Origin: a virus
IMG/VR virus record: IMGVR_UViG_3300004369_000025
Span: 1 to 49,335 of that record
Length of the DNA: 49,335 nucleotides
Strand: one strand, 5' to 3'
Under the pieces are notes generated by a model. The model saw nothing but the letters and a program-made list of their open reading frames with translations, ran no database searches and was not told the DNA's origin. Numbering within the stretch: position 1 is the stretch's first letter; the number at the start of each line of letters is the position of its first letter. Shown piece after piece: positions 16,455-25,073 of this stretch. Position numbers and translations under genes: made by a program.

Positions 16455-17081
16455 TTATTTATTTGCTATTGTGAATACTTTACCAAAATCTAATATAGAT
16501 ATCTTTGAGTTCTGCCAAATTTTATTAGCTAAGGCAGAAGATAGTACCGGACAGTCTAGAATGCAATAATCTATTTTACCATCTAACTCTACAATCTGAG
16601 AAGTTACCTGGTCCAATCTGTCGTAAAAATCGTTATAAGGAACCTGTATGTGATGAGCTGGTGTGCCCAACAGCTTTTGAGAAAGTCTTCTATCGTGAAA
16701 TGATACAACTAAATTTGGGCTATTTTTAATATAAAATTTTACAAAATCGTCAAATACTTCTCTTTTATTTATAAAGTAATATTCAAGCATCCCAGCATCG
16801 TATATTGTTGAATTTTTAAATCCAGGAATAGAAGCTATATCAAAAGCTTCTGACCCAGACAAAAGAAAGTTTGGAACACACTTCATAAAATTAGGATCAG
16901 CTGTCTCTATTGAATTTACAATAGATTTAGTAAAGCTTTTTGGAGGTCTTTTTTCTGGAGATATTTTTCCAGCAGCTGCTAGTATAGCTGACTTAGAAAA
17001 ACTAACATAAGAAAATCTTTGCTTGTTAGACATTTTGTATGTCAAACTTTTAATAGTTTCTTTTGCGCCTAATGTTTTCAT
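16455..17081 (-). CDS. Possible GT-D-fold glycosyltransferase-like protein (208 aa)
   Basis: I start at ATG 17079-17081 (MKTLGAKETIKS), which overlaps the GT2 stop as ATGA. A longer frame to 17117 lacks a better start. The middle has LEYYFINKREVFDDFVKFY and the end ILDCPVLSSALANKIWQNSKISILDFGKVF, an order like GT-D transferases that end with a conserved D-x-G after an (A/S)xxLA segment. The expected N-terminal RFGDGE-type motif is not visible. Pairing with a GT2 gene supports a sugar-transfer role, but this stays tentative. Confidence 0.45.
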   Translation of the reverse strand: MKTLGAKETIKSLTYKMSNKQRFSYVSFSKSAILAAAGKISPEKRPPKSFTKSIVNSIETADPNFMKCVPNFLLSGSEAFDIASIPGFKNSTIYDAGMLEYYFINKREVFDDFVKFYIKNSPNLVVSFHDRRLSQKLLGTPAHHIQVPYNDFYDRLDQVTSQIVELDGKIDYCILDCPVLSSALANKIWQNSKISILDFGKVFTIANK

Positions 17082-17788
17082 TTTAATTTTACCTTTTTTT
17101 CTCCAAAGATACCCCAAGGTATCAATACTGTTAGTTTATCTTTAATTGAATTTATATGATCAATATTGTGAAATTGTCCATTATCTATTGTGGTGTATCT
17201 TTCGTATTTTGACTGCTTGTCCTCATCTTTAAGGTATCCCAAGTGTTGCATTATAATGCCTGAGTCCAACCAAAAATTTCTATTCCTAACCCAATTCATT
17301 ACATATGTAGGTTCAGAACCACAAGCTAAAATTTTATCTAAATAAACGCCATTATTGTCATATCTAAATATGCGCATTGTATTATGCGGTGCCCACATTT
17401 TGTCAACTCTGTAATTTTCCTCATCCCACATTTCGTATCTTCTAACGTTTACTACATCATATGGTGACTGCTTTAATGTGTCTATTATAGACGCATTATC
17501 TAAAGTGTATATTTTTTCGTCTGCGTCTATCGCAACAACCCAATCTCCTGGCTTTGCATGCTTAGATAGATTAGCCCAGGCCTCAGACCTAAGTTGTCCT
17601 TCGTGTTTTATAAAAAGATTTTCCGAAGTAGAGTAAACTTCTGCATATTTTCTTGCAATATCTGGGGTGCCGTCGGTAGAGCAATCATCAGTAAATATTA
17701 TTTTATCAACTTGCTTAGATAACCTATCTAAACATTCCTCAAGATATCTACCCTCTTCGTTTCTAGCTACCATTAAACCATAAATCAT
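17078..17788 (-). CDS. Glycosyltransferase family 2 (236 aa)
   Basis: MIYGLMVARNEEGRYL and IIFTDDCSTDGTPDIA are the GT2 nucleotide-binding start. WVVAIDADEKIYTL carries the DxD metal motif at ~91. Together they fit a GT-A enzyme, possibly glycosylating phage DNA, virion protein or host surface; the acceptor is unknown. Family members near 200-250 aa are common in phages. It starts 73 bases below the 60-aa gene, behind the large hairpin at 17812-17841. Confidence 0.8.
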   Translation of the reverse strand: MIYGLMVARNEEGRYLEECLDRLSKQVDKIIFTDDCSTDGTPDIARKYAEVYSTSENLFIKHEGQLRSEAWANLSKHAKPGDWVVAIDADEKIYTLDNASIIDTLKQSPYDVVNVRRYEMWDEENYRVDKMWAPHNTMRIFRYDNNGVYLDKILACGSEPTYVMNWVRNRNFWLDSGIIMQHLGYLKDEDKQSKYERYTTIDNGQFHNIDHINSIKDKLTVLIPWGIFGEKKVKLK

Positions 17789-17811
17789 TTATGTCTCCAT
17801 TAGTAGTAAAT

Positions 17812-17841
17812 GGCGGGAGAGCAGATAGCTGCTCTCCCGCC
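17812..17841 (-). terminator. Perfect 13-bp hairpin between the 60-aa gene and the glycosyltransferase
   Basis: GGCGGGAGAGCAG (17812-17824), loop ATAG, CTGCTCTCCCGCC (17829-17841). The very GC-rich stem stands out in AT-rich DNA. In minus-strand sense it is followed by ATTTACTACT, not a clean T-run. It could be a terminator, attenuator or mRNA 3'-end stabiliser for the gene at 17862-18044. Confidence 0.6.
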
Positions 17842-17861
17842 GTTATGCGGCTGATCTAAAA

Positions 17862-18044
17862 TCAGATTTCGATTGACTTGCGTGCTTCGATTGCTGTAAT
17901 TCGTTCTACATCAGTAGTCTTCAAGATAACTTCACCTTGAACTCCACGACGACCACTTGCAAGCTTCTCTGCGTCTGACTTGTTATTTGCCTTAACGACA
18001 ACAACAGACTCAACAGTAAAATACTTAAATTTATTATCTGACAT
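17862..18044 (-). CDS. Small protein sharing a domain with the baseplate-region phosphoesterase (60 aa)
   Basis: The protein reads MSDNKFKYFTVESVVVVKA, then NNKSDAEKLASGRRGVQGEV and ends EARKSIEI. Its pattern (aromatic start, V-rich strand, KAxNKxxA, gap, GE(V/I)LxxxxxVE) aligns by eye with residues 1-45 of the phosphoesterase at 45393-46649 (YYVVKTTSIVKAINKTKA, then GEILAQKVEVD). Codons are more G/C-rich than neighbours and a strong hairpin follows, suggesting abundant expression. Function is unknown; a small beta-alpha domain for protein binding is plausible. Confidence 0.6.
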   Translation of the reverse strand: MSDNKFKYFTVESVVVVKANNKSDAEKLASGRRGVQGEVILKTTDVERITAIEARKSIEI

Positions 18045-18058
18045 ATTGTTTCCTTTTT

Positions 18059-18463
18059 TTAGTTTGTTGGATAATGTATTGCAATATATTCTATCGCATC
18101 TTGCAGGTTGTCTGCAAGTTTTGTTGCCATATATTTCATGTATGGTCGATCCCTATTTTGCTCAGAGCACATAACTACGGTAGGTTGATTGTTCATTTTA
18201 GCCCAAGCCATTTCATAATCAGTGCCTATGTACGCTCTATTCTCTAGCATGTATTCTACTAAGAGAATATCTGATCTCTTCTGCATAAAGAAGTTTTTTT
18301 GAAATATTTCTTCAGGACTCATGTCAGGTTCTTCAGGAATAAAAGTTGGGTCATAGACTTTATATCCACGAAAAGTTAGAGCTTCCGTTGCTATTTTACG
18401 CCATCCTTTTGCGTAGTCCCCAACGTAGTCCATGGCTCCTGCTAAGTAAATTACTGTGCTCAT
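18059..18463 (-). CDS. Nucleoside 2-deoxyribosyltransferase-like protein (134 aa)
   Basis: It starts VIYLAGAMDYVGDYAKGWR and has LLVEYMLENRAYIGTDYEMAWAK, matching the family's Gly-rich start and GTxxE nucleophile region (E near residue 83), then PTVVMCSE. Such enzymes transfer or hydrolyse deoxyribose from nucleotides. It lies among DNA precursor genes. It could instead be a DNA N-glycosidase-like relative. Confidence 0.7.
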   Translation of the reverse strand: MSTVIYLAGAMDYVGDYAKGWRKIATEALTFRGYKVYDPTFIPEEPDMSPEEIFQKNFFMQKRSDILLVEYMLENRAYIGTDYEMAWAKMNNQPTVVMCSEQNRDRPYMKYMATKLADNLQDAIEYIAIHYPTN

Positions 18464-18468
18464 GGTTT

Positions 18469-18747
18469 TTATTCCAACTCTAATGGCATGACTATAACAG
18501 GAGTTTCATCACCTATCCATGCGCTTATACAGTTATATTGAACATAGTCTATTGCCTCTTCGTATTCCATTTTATCTCTCTTTATACATAGATCAATCAT
18601 CTTTTCCCATGAATAAACTGCCAATAAAGGTTCGTTTATTCTTTGAGAAAATCCAATCAATGCCTCATCAAATCCATCCATAAGAATGACGCTTTCGCCA
18701 TTTTCGTTTAAGTAATTAGATATTTTTTCCCTTAATGACAGCGTCAT
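18469..18747 (-). CDS. Conserved phage protein of unknown function (92 aa)
   Basis: The protein contains MDGFDEALIGFSQRINEPLLAVYS and EEAIDYVQYNCISAWIGDETP, a pattern I recall from many phage genomes as a conserved hypothetical (DGFDxAxxG, AVYS, EExxxYxxYN, AWxGExTP). Function is unknown. It is packed 5 bases from both neighbours. Confidence 0.65.
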   Translation of the reverse strand: MTLSLREKISNYLNENGESVILMDGFDEALIGFSQRINEPLLAVYSWEKMIDLCIKRDKMEYEEAIDYVQYNCISAWIGDETPVIVMPLELE

Positions 18748-18752
18748 TGTAT

Positions 18753-19148
18753 TTACTTCTTAAGCTCTTGAAAAGTCTTATCTCCTACACCGTAATATTC
18801 TTGTGCGAGACCTGCATTAATAAGGTCGGCATTAAGGCAGTTGCCACTTGAGTCCCAAACCTTAGCTAGCACTCTGCCATACTTTTCGTTTTTATTTATA
18901 ATTGTCTCTATCTTGACCTTATTGTTTGCGCGAGTTAACCACTGGTCAGTAAACTCCTTAGCCGCCAAGCCTTTTTGTTTCTCAACTAAGTCCCTAGTTC
19001 TGCTTTCCGGTGTATTTACCCCATAAAGTCGAACTCTACCTTTTTTTAAAGTGTCAAAACCAAGGTCAATAACAATATCAAAAGTATCTCCATCGACCAC
19101 TCTTTTGACCTCTGCGTTATATATCCATGGATTTAATTTATCTGTCAT
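18753..19148 (-). CDS. Staphylococcal-nuclease-like (SNase) protein (131 aa)
   Basis: KRVVDGDTFDI (Asp ligands), GRVRLYGVNTPES (catalytic Arg and Glu) and KNEKYGRVLAKV (second Arg) are the full SNase active-site set. It would be a Ca-dependent nuclease. No signal peptide is present, so it acts in the host cytoplasm, perhaps in host DNA breakdown. Length is close to the single-domain family norm. Confidence 0.8.
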   Translation of the reverse strand: MTDKLNPWIYNAEVKRVVDGDTFDIVIDLGFDTLKKGRVRLYGVNTPESRTRDLVEKQKGLAAKEFTDQWLTRANNKVKIETIINKNEKYGRVLAKVWDSSGNCLNADLINAGLAQEYYGVGDKTFQELKK

Positions 19149-19149
19149 A

Positions 19150-19965
19150 TTAATCTCTTTCTATTTTAAAGTGATCACAATTCTTCCTAAAGATTTCTCT
19201 AGAAATTGGAAAATAGTGATCTACGTGACTTATTCCCTCTCCCGGTTTAGCAGAAGATGCGTGCCAACTATGGCCTATCGAAACTGAACCATCATAGTAT
19301 ACATTGTAACCTAGGTATCTAGCAAAATAGGAACACCAGGTTTCTTCGTAATAATGAGGTGTTGGCAGAAATGCGCCTTCTGCAGTTGGATTTAATTTTC
19401 TATATTCCTCATTATCTGCCATGGCATTCCACACTTCTCTTCTGATGAAGTAGGCCGATCCAGATACTGACACACACTCTTGCCTATCTCTAAACATTTC
19501 ATCATTTACATCACTAACCATCCAGCCTCTCATTACGGGTTTTGAGCCCGTACCCAGGATGCCAGCATGAGTTACTCTACCGTACTCGTCTCTTTGCTTT
19601 GGCCCCAATATGTGTATTTCTGGATTGTCATCAAATATTTTTTGTATTTTGGCTACATCAGAACTTGTCATCCAAACATCGGCGTTGAGTAGTCCTATTA
19701 TATCCGCACTTGTTTTGCTGGCCATATAATTACACGCTGCTGAGTAACCTATGTTTTCTCTTAAAAATAAATTATCTATATTATATATATGACCATTTTT
19801 TCTAATAAAATCAATAACATCATCGGTTGAACCGTTGTCTGTTATATGTAAATTCCATGATTTTTTAACCAAGCCGTTTGAACTTTCTAGATCACCATGT
19901 AACGTGTCCAAAAAACGTTTTAGTAATACTCTTGTATTGTAATTTACTACACATAGGTCTATCAT
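19150..19965 (-). CDS. Glycosyltransferase family 2 (272 aa)
   Basis: I start at ATG 19963-19965 (MIDLCVVNYNTR); a TTG at 19980 would add five residues. The GT2 core has ITDNGSTDDVIDF, NIGYSAACNYM and IIGLLNADVWM (DxD-like NAD). Later come SGSAYFIRREVW and YYEETWCSYFARYLG, the acceptor region of rhamnosyltransferase-like GT2s. Together with the GT2 at 17078 it implies modification of a phage or host component. The two GT2 genes are not close copies. Confidence 0.78.
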   Translation of the reverse strand: MIDLCVVNYNTRVLLKRFLDTLHGDLESSNGLVKKSWNLHITDNGSTDDVIDFIRKNGHIYNIDNLFLRENIGYSAACNYMASKTSADIIGLLNADVWMTSSDVAKIQKIFDDNPEIHILGPKQRDEYGRVTHAGILGTGSKPVMRGWMVSDVNDEMFRDRQECVSVSGSAYFIRREVWNAMADNEEYRKLNPTAEGAFLPTPHYYEETWCSYFARYLGYNVYYDGSVSIGHSWHASSAKPGEGISHVDHYFPISREIFRKNCDHFKIERD

Positions 19966-19970
19966 ATTAG

Positions 19971-20213
19971 CTAATCCCAATCTTCGCTGTAGTCGCTTAT
20001 CTGAGAATTAAAAACATTCTCATAAGCCATGTTTCTTATGTAATTTGCATTGTTGGATAACTTTGCTTTTACGTTTTTATCTTCTGTATCTTTAGCTAGT
20101 GCATCTAAACTTTCTGCAATGCCGATAAAAAAATCATTACTTGCAACCACATATGATTCTTGTGGTTTTAATTTTAAAATTACTTTCTTTTTTTCTGTTT
20201 GTTTTTTACTCAT
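19971..20213 (-). CDS. Small protein of unknown function (80 aa)
   Basis: It starts MSKKQTEKKKVILKLKPQES, then a helical ALAKDTEDKNVKAKLSNNANY, and ends SDYSEDWD. It overlaps the upstream gene by 8 bases and ends 5 bases before the glycosyltransferase ATG. No motif is recognised. Confidence 0.55.
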   Translation of the reverse strand: MSKKQTEKKKVILKLKPQESYVVASNDFFIGIAESLDALAKDTEDKNVKAKLSNNANYIRNMAYENVFNSQISDYSEDWD

Positions 20214-20400
20214 TGTCTTCCACTTTATGGATACATAAATTATTTGTATCAGGTTCTAATGTTATAAAATATACTTTCTTCTTGTCAATATCAACACCAC
20301 TTGGTGGTGGAGTTTCTATGGCAATTTTTTTAGACGAACAACCATAAACCTGACTAACGCCGTCATATAAAACTATATAGTTCAACTTAGATGCCGGCAC
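20206..20400 (-). CDS. Small protein of unknown function (64 aa)
   Basis: GTG 20398-20400 follows an AGAGGT ribosome site 4 bases away, deciding the start. The protein reads MPASKLNYIVLYDGVSQVYG with a beta-rich KKVYFITLEPD. No family is recognised. The 89 bases between it and the 56-aa gene hold only an 18-codon frame. Confidence 0.5.
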   Translation of the reverse strand: MPASKLNYIVLYDGVSQVYGCSSKKIAIETPPPSGVDIDKKKVYFITLEPDTNNLCIHKVEDNE

Positions 20401-20489
20401 TGTTTACCTCTATGATTTCTATTCCTGTTTTTTCTAAAAACATTTTTATTTCTTTCCACTTTAAAATTGAATATCTTTTCTATCAACCA

Positions 20490-20660
20490 TTATAAAAATT
20501 TAAATAAAACTCCCACTAGAACACCAACACTTAAACATATGCCTATTAGTCGATTTCTAAGTTTTGTGTTTTTAATATTTGCTTGAAGATAAAAATGTAA
20601 AGATACTAACCAATTAATGAATAAAGAAATGAATAATACTAAAACAATGTCAATAATCAT
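20490..20660 (-). CDS. Small two-span membrane protein (56 aa)
   Basis: ATG 20658-20660 shares one base with the thyX stop (TAATG), giving MIIDIVLVLFISLFINWLVSL as span one and LIGICLSVGVLVGVLFKFL as span two, with a basic turn (KNTKLRNR). A longer in-frame start exists upstream but would overlap thyX. It could be a second holin or an accessory membrane protein; function is unknown. Confidence 0.55.
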   Translation of the reverse strand: MIIDIVLVLFISLFINWLVSLHFYLQANIKNTKLRNRLIGICLSVGVLVGVLFKFL

Positions 20661-21418
20661 TATTCTTTTCCTAGCAAACACGCAATTGAAACTGGATACA
20701 ATGGTTGAATCAGCCTATAGACTGCGTCAGCATATGCTTGTATCTCTTTCTGTGCATCGTCTGCCAATCTTTGCGCCAAGAACAGAGCAGCCGACTGTAA
20801 ACTACATGACCATCTATAAACGACATTCATTGCGTAGGCTGGCAAAAATAGCCTAGCCTGCTCGGGTGCAATATTATTTTCCAGTGCCATATTGTACAAA
20901 GCTTCACTAGTTTCAATTAATCTTTTAAGTTGTTCTGTAAATATAGAACCATCCCAAGGTGACATAAGGCCAGCAGACCCCTGCTTCTTGTCTTCGGGCG
21001 CCAATCTCCACTCGCTTGGTTTCGGTATATAAAAATCTGGATCCATTGTAATATATCTTCTGGAAGACTCGTTCCATGAATCCATAGTGTGATCAGAACC
21101 GACAACATATTTCCAATGCTGCCTAGCGACCATCAATGGTGCTTTAAATTCAAACGTAATGAAAGCATGCCTAAAGGGCGACATGTGGTTTTCTCTTGCT
21201 AGATACTTGATCAATCTAGCGTCTGAGGTTGTTAATTCCTTAGTGGCGTTTTCCTTTGCAAAAGACGCCCTAGCAGCATTGGCGACTGAAATATCGTTTC
21301 CCATATAGTCAACTAATCTAACATAGCCGTTGTTTAAAACATGGACTAAATTATTTTCTAAATTTAAACCAGAAACAACACTTGATTCTACTTCCAGTAA
21401 TTCTTCAGGATTCTTCAT
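20660..21418 (-). CDS. thyX: Flavin-dependent thymidylate synthase ThyX (252 aa)
   Basis: I choose ATG at 21416-21418 (MKNPEELLEVE); the frame is open to 21448 with poorer ribosome-site support. SPFRHAFITFEFKAP and ARQHWKYVVGS, then WNESSRRY, give the ThyX fold and NExSxRY half of the signature. The RHR part reads RQH, so it is a divergent member. QARLFLPAYAMNVVYRW is the C-terminal catalytic Arg region. It makes dTMP from dUMP using folate and FAD. It overlaps the acidic gene upstream by 14 bases. Confidence 0.88.
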   Translation of the reverse strand: MKNPEELLEVESSVVSGLNLENNLVHVLNNGYVRLVDYMGNDISVANAARASFAKENATKELTTSDARLIKYLARENHMSPFRHAFITFEFKAPLMVARQHWKYVVGSDHTMDSWNESSRRYITMDPDFYIPKPSEWRLAPEDKKQGSAGLMSPWDGSIFTEQLKRLIETSEALYNMALENNIAPEQARLFLPAYAMNVVYRWSCSLQSAALFLAQRLADDAQKEIQAYADAVYRLIQPLYPVSIACLLGKE

Positions 21419-21770
21419 CGCTTTCTTCGTCTCCATTTTCATCGTCAAAAAATCTACTTATATCTTCAAAATCTTCTATGGATATAGAATAATAATTATT
21501 AACTATTAAATCCGTTAGATCTTCCGACATAACATAGGCTTGCTCTATCATATCACATATTTCCTTATCAAGAGAAAATGAAGGATCATTTAATAAATCT
21601 ATAGTCATCGCACTTATGTGTACTGACAATTGATTTAAAGAATTAATTATATTTAAATACTTTTTTGCATACGATATCTTCTCTTCGTTAAGAATTAACT
21701 CTACATTTTCTATACTTTCATTTTCTGCTATATCAGAAAACATTTCATCAAAATCATGATCTTCTGCCAT
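21405..21770 (-). CDS. Acidic helical protein (121 aa), unknown
   Basis: The protein is strongly acidic (MAEDHDFDEMFSDIAENES at the start and GDEESDEES at the end) with a helical centre (YAKKYLNIINSLNQLSVHIS). The acidic tail overlaps thyX. It could mimic DNA or bind a basic partner; no family is recognised. It sits between the two nucleotide-synthesis genes. Confidence 0.55.
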   Translation of the reverse strand: MAEDHDFDEMFSDIAENESIENVELILNEEKISYAKKYLNIINSLNQLSVHISAMTIDLLNDPSFSLDKEICDMIEQAYVMSEDLTDLIVNNYYSISIEDFEDISRFFDDENGDEESDEES

Positions 21771-21787
21771 CTGTTAAATATAGCTTT

Positions 21788-23878
21788 CTACTTTTGTGAA
21801 AGATATTTTATTTCACAACTATCTGTCGTGCAGTATCTTTCCCCTATTGCATCTGAAGCCATGCCAGCATAGACGCCATCTAAGTCTATCGAAAATAACT
21901 TTTCAGTTGCCTCTATATATTCCTCTTCTGTAATTTGAGTATATGGCATCTGTGGGTAGGTATCATTTCCGCTTGGAAGGAAAGATACTGTCTTTAGCTG
22001 ACCATCATACATATGTAGGACTGTTCCCACATGTTGTGACTCTTTATCCTTATCGAAAGATACTGTTACTGATACTGAGTTATCTGACCAATATCTTTGG
22101 GCTATTGCAGCTAGTGACATTTTTTCAAAAATAGTTACATCACGCTCTGCTCTTACTGCATCTGATTTGATCGGAAAAAATACAACCGATGTCGTATCCG
22201 GGGATTCAGAAGCTGGTTCAACTCTGTAGTTTGCCATCGTAAATAAGGGTAACATTGGGTCTTCGTTGGAAAAACGTATTGCTCTATTAAAAAATTTCCC
22301 ACCTGGAGTCCAATGAACCCCTGGTGATTCTCCGGCTAGGATTGAAACAGTTCCGGATGGCTTAATGGTTGTCATTTTAATTGACTCACGAATACCAAGC
22401 CATTCTGAATATATATTATCATATCTTTGAATGGTTTTATAGCCCTGATCCATCCACTCCCTAAGGGCTGGAACGCCAACTCTGTCGGCAAAGTTTGCAA
22501 CACCGGACATAGACGCGCCTATTCGACGATTTCTTTGCATGATTGCGTTAGTTTCCTCCCAATGAGTAGGAAGTAAAGTTACCGTCTTTGCGTATAGGTA
22601 AGCGAATTTAAGAGTACGCTTGTAGTCTTCTAAGGAATCATGCCTATTGAGGTATGTTTCTACCAACGTACAGCACTCATAGGACTCTAAAGACTGCTCT
22701 GCGCATGGGTTGTAGCCTGCTACTCTGTGGTCTTTATTATTTGGTGGATCCACAAGTCTTCCGTACTGTCTCGATATATCCATCCATAGAACTCCAGGTT
22801 CTCCATTGAGCGAAATACCTTCTACTATTGAAGATAGATTTGTTCCAACTGCCGTTTCCACTGAGTTGTTACTCATCCAAGCCCATCCTGGACTGTCTGG
22901 GCTATATGAGTTTCTCTCTGGAAAAACTGAAGGATTTTTAAGATTTAAAAAATCTTCATCATTTAAACTACCAATTAAAAGTTCTGCAGATCGTCTAACG
23001 TTTCCAGAGACAACGCATACTCCAATCATGTTTCCTATGTCCGCAATGTCCACCTTTGTTAACTTATCCCCACTACGACCAGCAAACATTTTTCTTATGT
23101 GATTATGTAGATTTTCAAGCGGTGCATGACCTGCAGCTACTCCCCCAAATGTTTTAATTGGGGTTCCAGCTGGCCTAATTAGTGAGTAATCAAAATTAAC
23201 AACACTTTGTTCTGGCTTCAAGTAGGAATTTAATATCAAAGAAAAAGAAGAAACCCAGCCTTCTCTACTGTCTTCGATTATTTCCGTAACTTCACCCTTA
23301 GTGGGTTCATATATTGTAAAATCTTTATCTGCCCCTTTATTATCAAAACCAACACCGACGCCAAGCATCGATGCCTCCATAAGAAATGCAAAAGGTTTTG
23401 AAGGATTTAACTTATTCATTTCTGAAGTAGATACAAATGCACAGTTCTGTAATGCAGCTGAATTCTTTTGTACGTTGACTATATTTGTCCCCATAGCCCA
23501 TAGGCCTCTGCCAGGAGGAGTCCACTTCAGATTAAATAGACGATCAAATCCCTCCTTTGCTGAAGCTTGTGCTTTAGCGTCGTTCCATGGTAATCTGTTC
23601 TTTTTGCAGTGCTCTTTTTGAAGAGAATACATTCCGTTTATAACGCGCTCGCAAACATCAACCCATGTTTCCTTAGTTCCGTCTTCCTTAAGGCGGGAGT
23701 AAGTTCTAAGAAATGTAATTTCGCCAACAGAATTTTTACCAGCGTCTTTATAGCCAAATGGCGACGGTTTTGTTTTGTATGAATCAACAAAATCATCTGT
23801 TATTTTAAATGCAAACATAGATGGTTTACTTGTAACTGGCGTCAAATCTGGGTTTCCGCTTTCAATTTCCACTGACAT
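21788..23878 (-). CDS. nrdJ: Class II (adenosylcobalamin-dependent) ribonucleotide reductase, monomeric type (696 aa)
   Basis: LQNCAFVST carries the first active-site Cys and NPCAEQSLESYECC (~395) the thiyl-radical Cys and Glu. IKPSGTVSILAGESPGVHW is the beta-alpha barrel strand with the conserved P-S-G-T. CTTDSCEIK at the end is the shuttle Cys pair. The size is near the ~740 aa Lactobacillus RTPR family. It reduces ribonucleotides without a beta subunit and needs host B12. It supplies dNTPs together with thyX and the kinase. Confidence 0.9.
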   Translation of the reverse strand: MSVEIESGNPDLTPVTSKPSMFAFKITDDFVDSYKTKPSPFGYKDAGKNSVGEITFLRTYSRLKEDGTKETWVDVCERVINGMYSLQKEHCKKNRLPWNDAKAQASAKEGFDRLFNLKWTPPGRGLWAMGTNIVNVQKNSAALQNCAFVSTSEMNKLNPSKPFAFLMEASMLGVGVGFDNKGADKDFTIYEPTKGEVTEIIEDSREGWVSSFSLILNSYLKPEQSVVNFDYSLIRPAGTPIKTFGGVAAGHAPLENLHNHIRKMFAGRSGDKLTKVDIADIGNMIGVCVVSGNVRRSAELLIGSLNDEDFLNLKNPSVFPERNSYSPDSPGWAWMSNNSVETAVGTNLSSIVEGISLNGEPGVLWMDISRQYGRLVDPPNNKDHRVAGYNPCAEQSLESYECCTLVETYLNRHDSLEDYKRTLKFAYLYAKTVTLLPTHWEETNAIMQRNRRIGASMSGVANFADRVGVPALREWMDQGYKTIQRYDNIYSEWLGIRESIKMTTIKPSGTVSILAGESPGVHWTPGGKFFNRAIRFSNEDPMLPLFTMANYRVEPASESPDTTSVVFFPIKSDAVRAERDVTIFEKMSLAAIAQRYWSDNSVSVTVSFDKDKESQHVGTVLHMYDGQLKTVSFLPSGNDTYPQMPYTQITEEEYIEATEKLFSIDLDGVYAGMASDAIGERYCTTDSCEIKYLSQK

Positions 23879-23891
23879 TTATTTCTCCTTA

Positions 23892-24605
23892 TTATTTACT
23901 GGTTTTGGCTAGTGTACTATATTTTACTATATAATTAGAGTTTGTTTTTGCAAATTCCATACTTTTAATTTTTATTATTTTATCTAAAGTATATATTTTG
24001 TATATTTCTTTTTCAAAGAAGTAACCGCTTCTCCAATTAGTAACCTTTTGAATAGTATTGCGATGACTAACAAATATACTAGATATAACAGCTCCACCGT
24101 AAATACTAACTAGGTTTTTTAACTTCTTAATAACATGTTCTTTATTTGATTCCGATATACAATTAGAGGATTCAGCCATGTCATATAGCCAGTTAAAGGC
24201 TTGTCTTGTTAAAGGTGAATGATCGATTGGTTCTATTATTCCCATTTCTATAATTTTTTTTCTATTGTTCTTTACGGCAATATCTTTTTCTACAGTTTCC
24301 TTAAATAAGGCAAACCAATCTCTTTCATTGAATTGAGCCCAAGCTGTACACCAAAACAGTAAAGACTGTGGTGGGTCTGGTATTTGCGTGTTTTCTAAGC
24401 TTGGTAAAAGTACGGCGCAACTAATTGCTTTTTTAACAAGATTTTTACACTCCTGCTCGTCCTTGTTTTTAATGCTAAAGTTTTTCCAAAGTTTATTTAT
24501 ATGAGTTGTCCAATCAATATCAGCAACGTATATTTTCAAATACTCTTCAGCCAACTCCACTGGGAGAGCATCATCCTTAATTACCTTTTCTAGAAGATCT
24601 GACAT
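23892..24605 (-). CDS. Protein of unknown function (237 aa)
   Basis: It is mostly helical, starting MSDLLEKVIKDDALPVELAEE with YGGAVISSIFVSHRN near residue 175. No enzymatic motif is recognised. It is the first gene after the terminator at 24665-24684 and leads into the RNR gene with 13 bases between. It may start the nucleotide-metabolism transcript. Confidence 0.55.
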   Translation of the reverse strand: MSDLLEKVIKDDALPVELAEEYLKIYVADIDWTTHINKLWKNFSIKNKDEQECKNLVKKAISCAVLLPSLENTQIPDPPQSLLFWCTAWAQFNERDWFALFKETVEKDIAVKNNRKKIIEMGIIEPIDHSPLTRQAFNWLYDMAESSNCISESNKEHVIKKLKNLVSIYGGAVISSIFVSHRNTIQKVTNWRSGYFFEKEIYKIYTLDKIIKIKSMEFAKTNSNYIVKYSTLAKTSK

Positions 24606-24664
24606 CTACTAATACCTATCTAATTTGAGAAAAACCTATAAAACTTGTCGCATAAAATAATTAA

Positions 24665-24684
24665 TCCCGCCGGTTACGGCGGGA
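24665..24684 (-). terminator. GC-rich terminator-like hairpin closing the tail module
   Basis: TCCCGCC (24665-24671) pairs with GGCGGGA (24678-24684) around a 6-base loop. In minus-strand sense TTAATTATTTT follows, an imperfect T-run. It lies between the structural and nucleotide-metabolism blocks. Confidence 0.6.
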
Positions 24685-24746
24685 CTTTATCACTACCGCT
24701 TCCTATATTATATCAATAGAAAGTGATTTTTGTATAATCGTATAGA

Positions 24747-25073
24747 CTATTTCAGATCTTTGTATCCTCCGAATATTGTTTTTCTTACTTTCTTTTCTGC
24801 CAACAAATGAAAACTTAAGACAAGCCACGCAGTTATTGGTATTAGATTTTTTACCGGCTGTTCTGTTGAACGCCAAAATGCCCTAGTAAGCGTTTCTGCT
24901 TTTTTGGTTTTTACTGCATAAATATCGTAGGCGAGTACGCTGGCTATAATTGCTAGCCAAGCGTAGCTGCCCGATACTCTTTCGTCTTTTTTAAGCTCTA
25001 TTGGATTTGAGTAGTAATTAAAGAGCTTTTGCGGATGGAACACCGAAATACTCGTTGACTTTTTGACGACCAT
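24747..25073 (-). CDS. Small two-span membrane protein at end of tail module (~109 aa)
   Basis: The start is uncertain: ATG at 25073 (MVVKKSTSIS), GTG at 25043 or ATG at 25124 are possible, all overlapping the upstream gene. Two hydrophobic segments (SYAWLAIIASVLAYDIYAV and IPITAWLVLSFHLLA) flank a basic loop (KTKKAETLTRAFWRSTE). I recall small membrane proteins with a similar RAFWRS loop near phage structural genes, but cannot name a family. Confidence 0.5.
   Translation of the reverse strand: MVVKKSTSISVFHPQKLFNYYSNPIELKKDERVSGSYAWLAIIASVLAYDIYAVKTKKAETLTRAFWRSTEQPVKNLIPITAWLVLSFHLLAEKKVRKTIFGGYKDLK

Noticed and set aside
20387-20443. 18-codon ORF (MFLEKTGIEIIEVNSAGI) between the membrane-protein gene and the 64-aa gene
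   Set aside because: It has a plausible ribosome site, but is too short and overlaps the next gene's start; no independent support.
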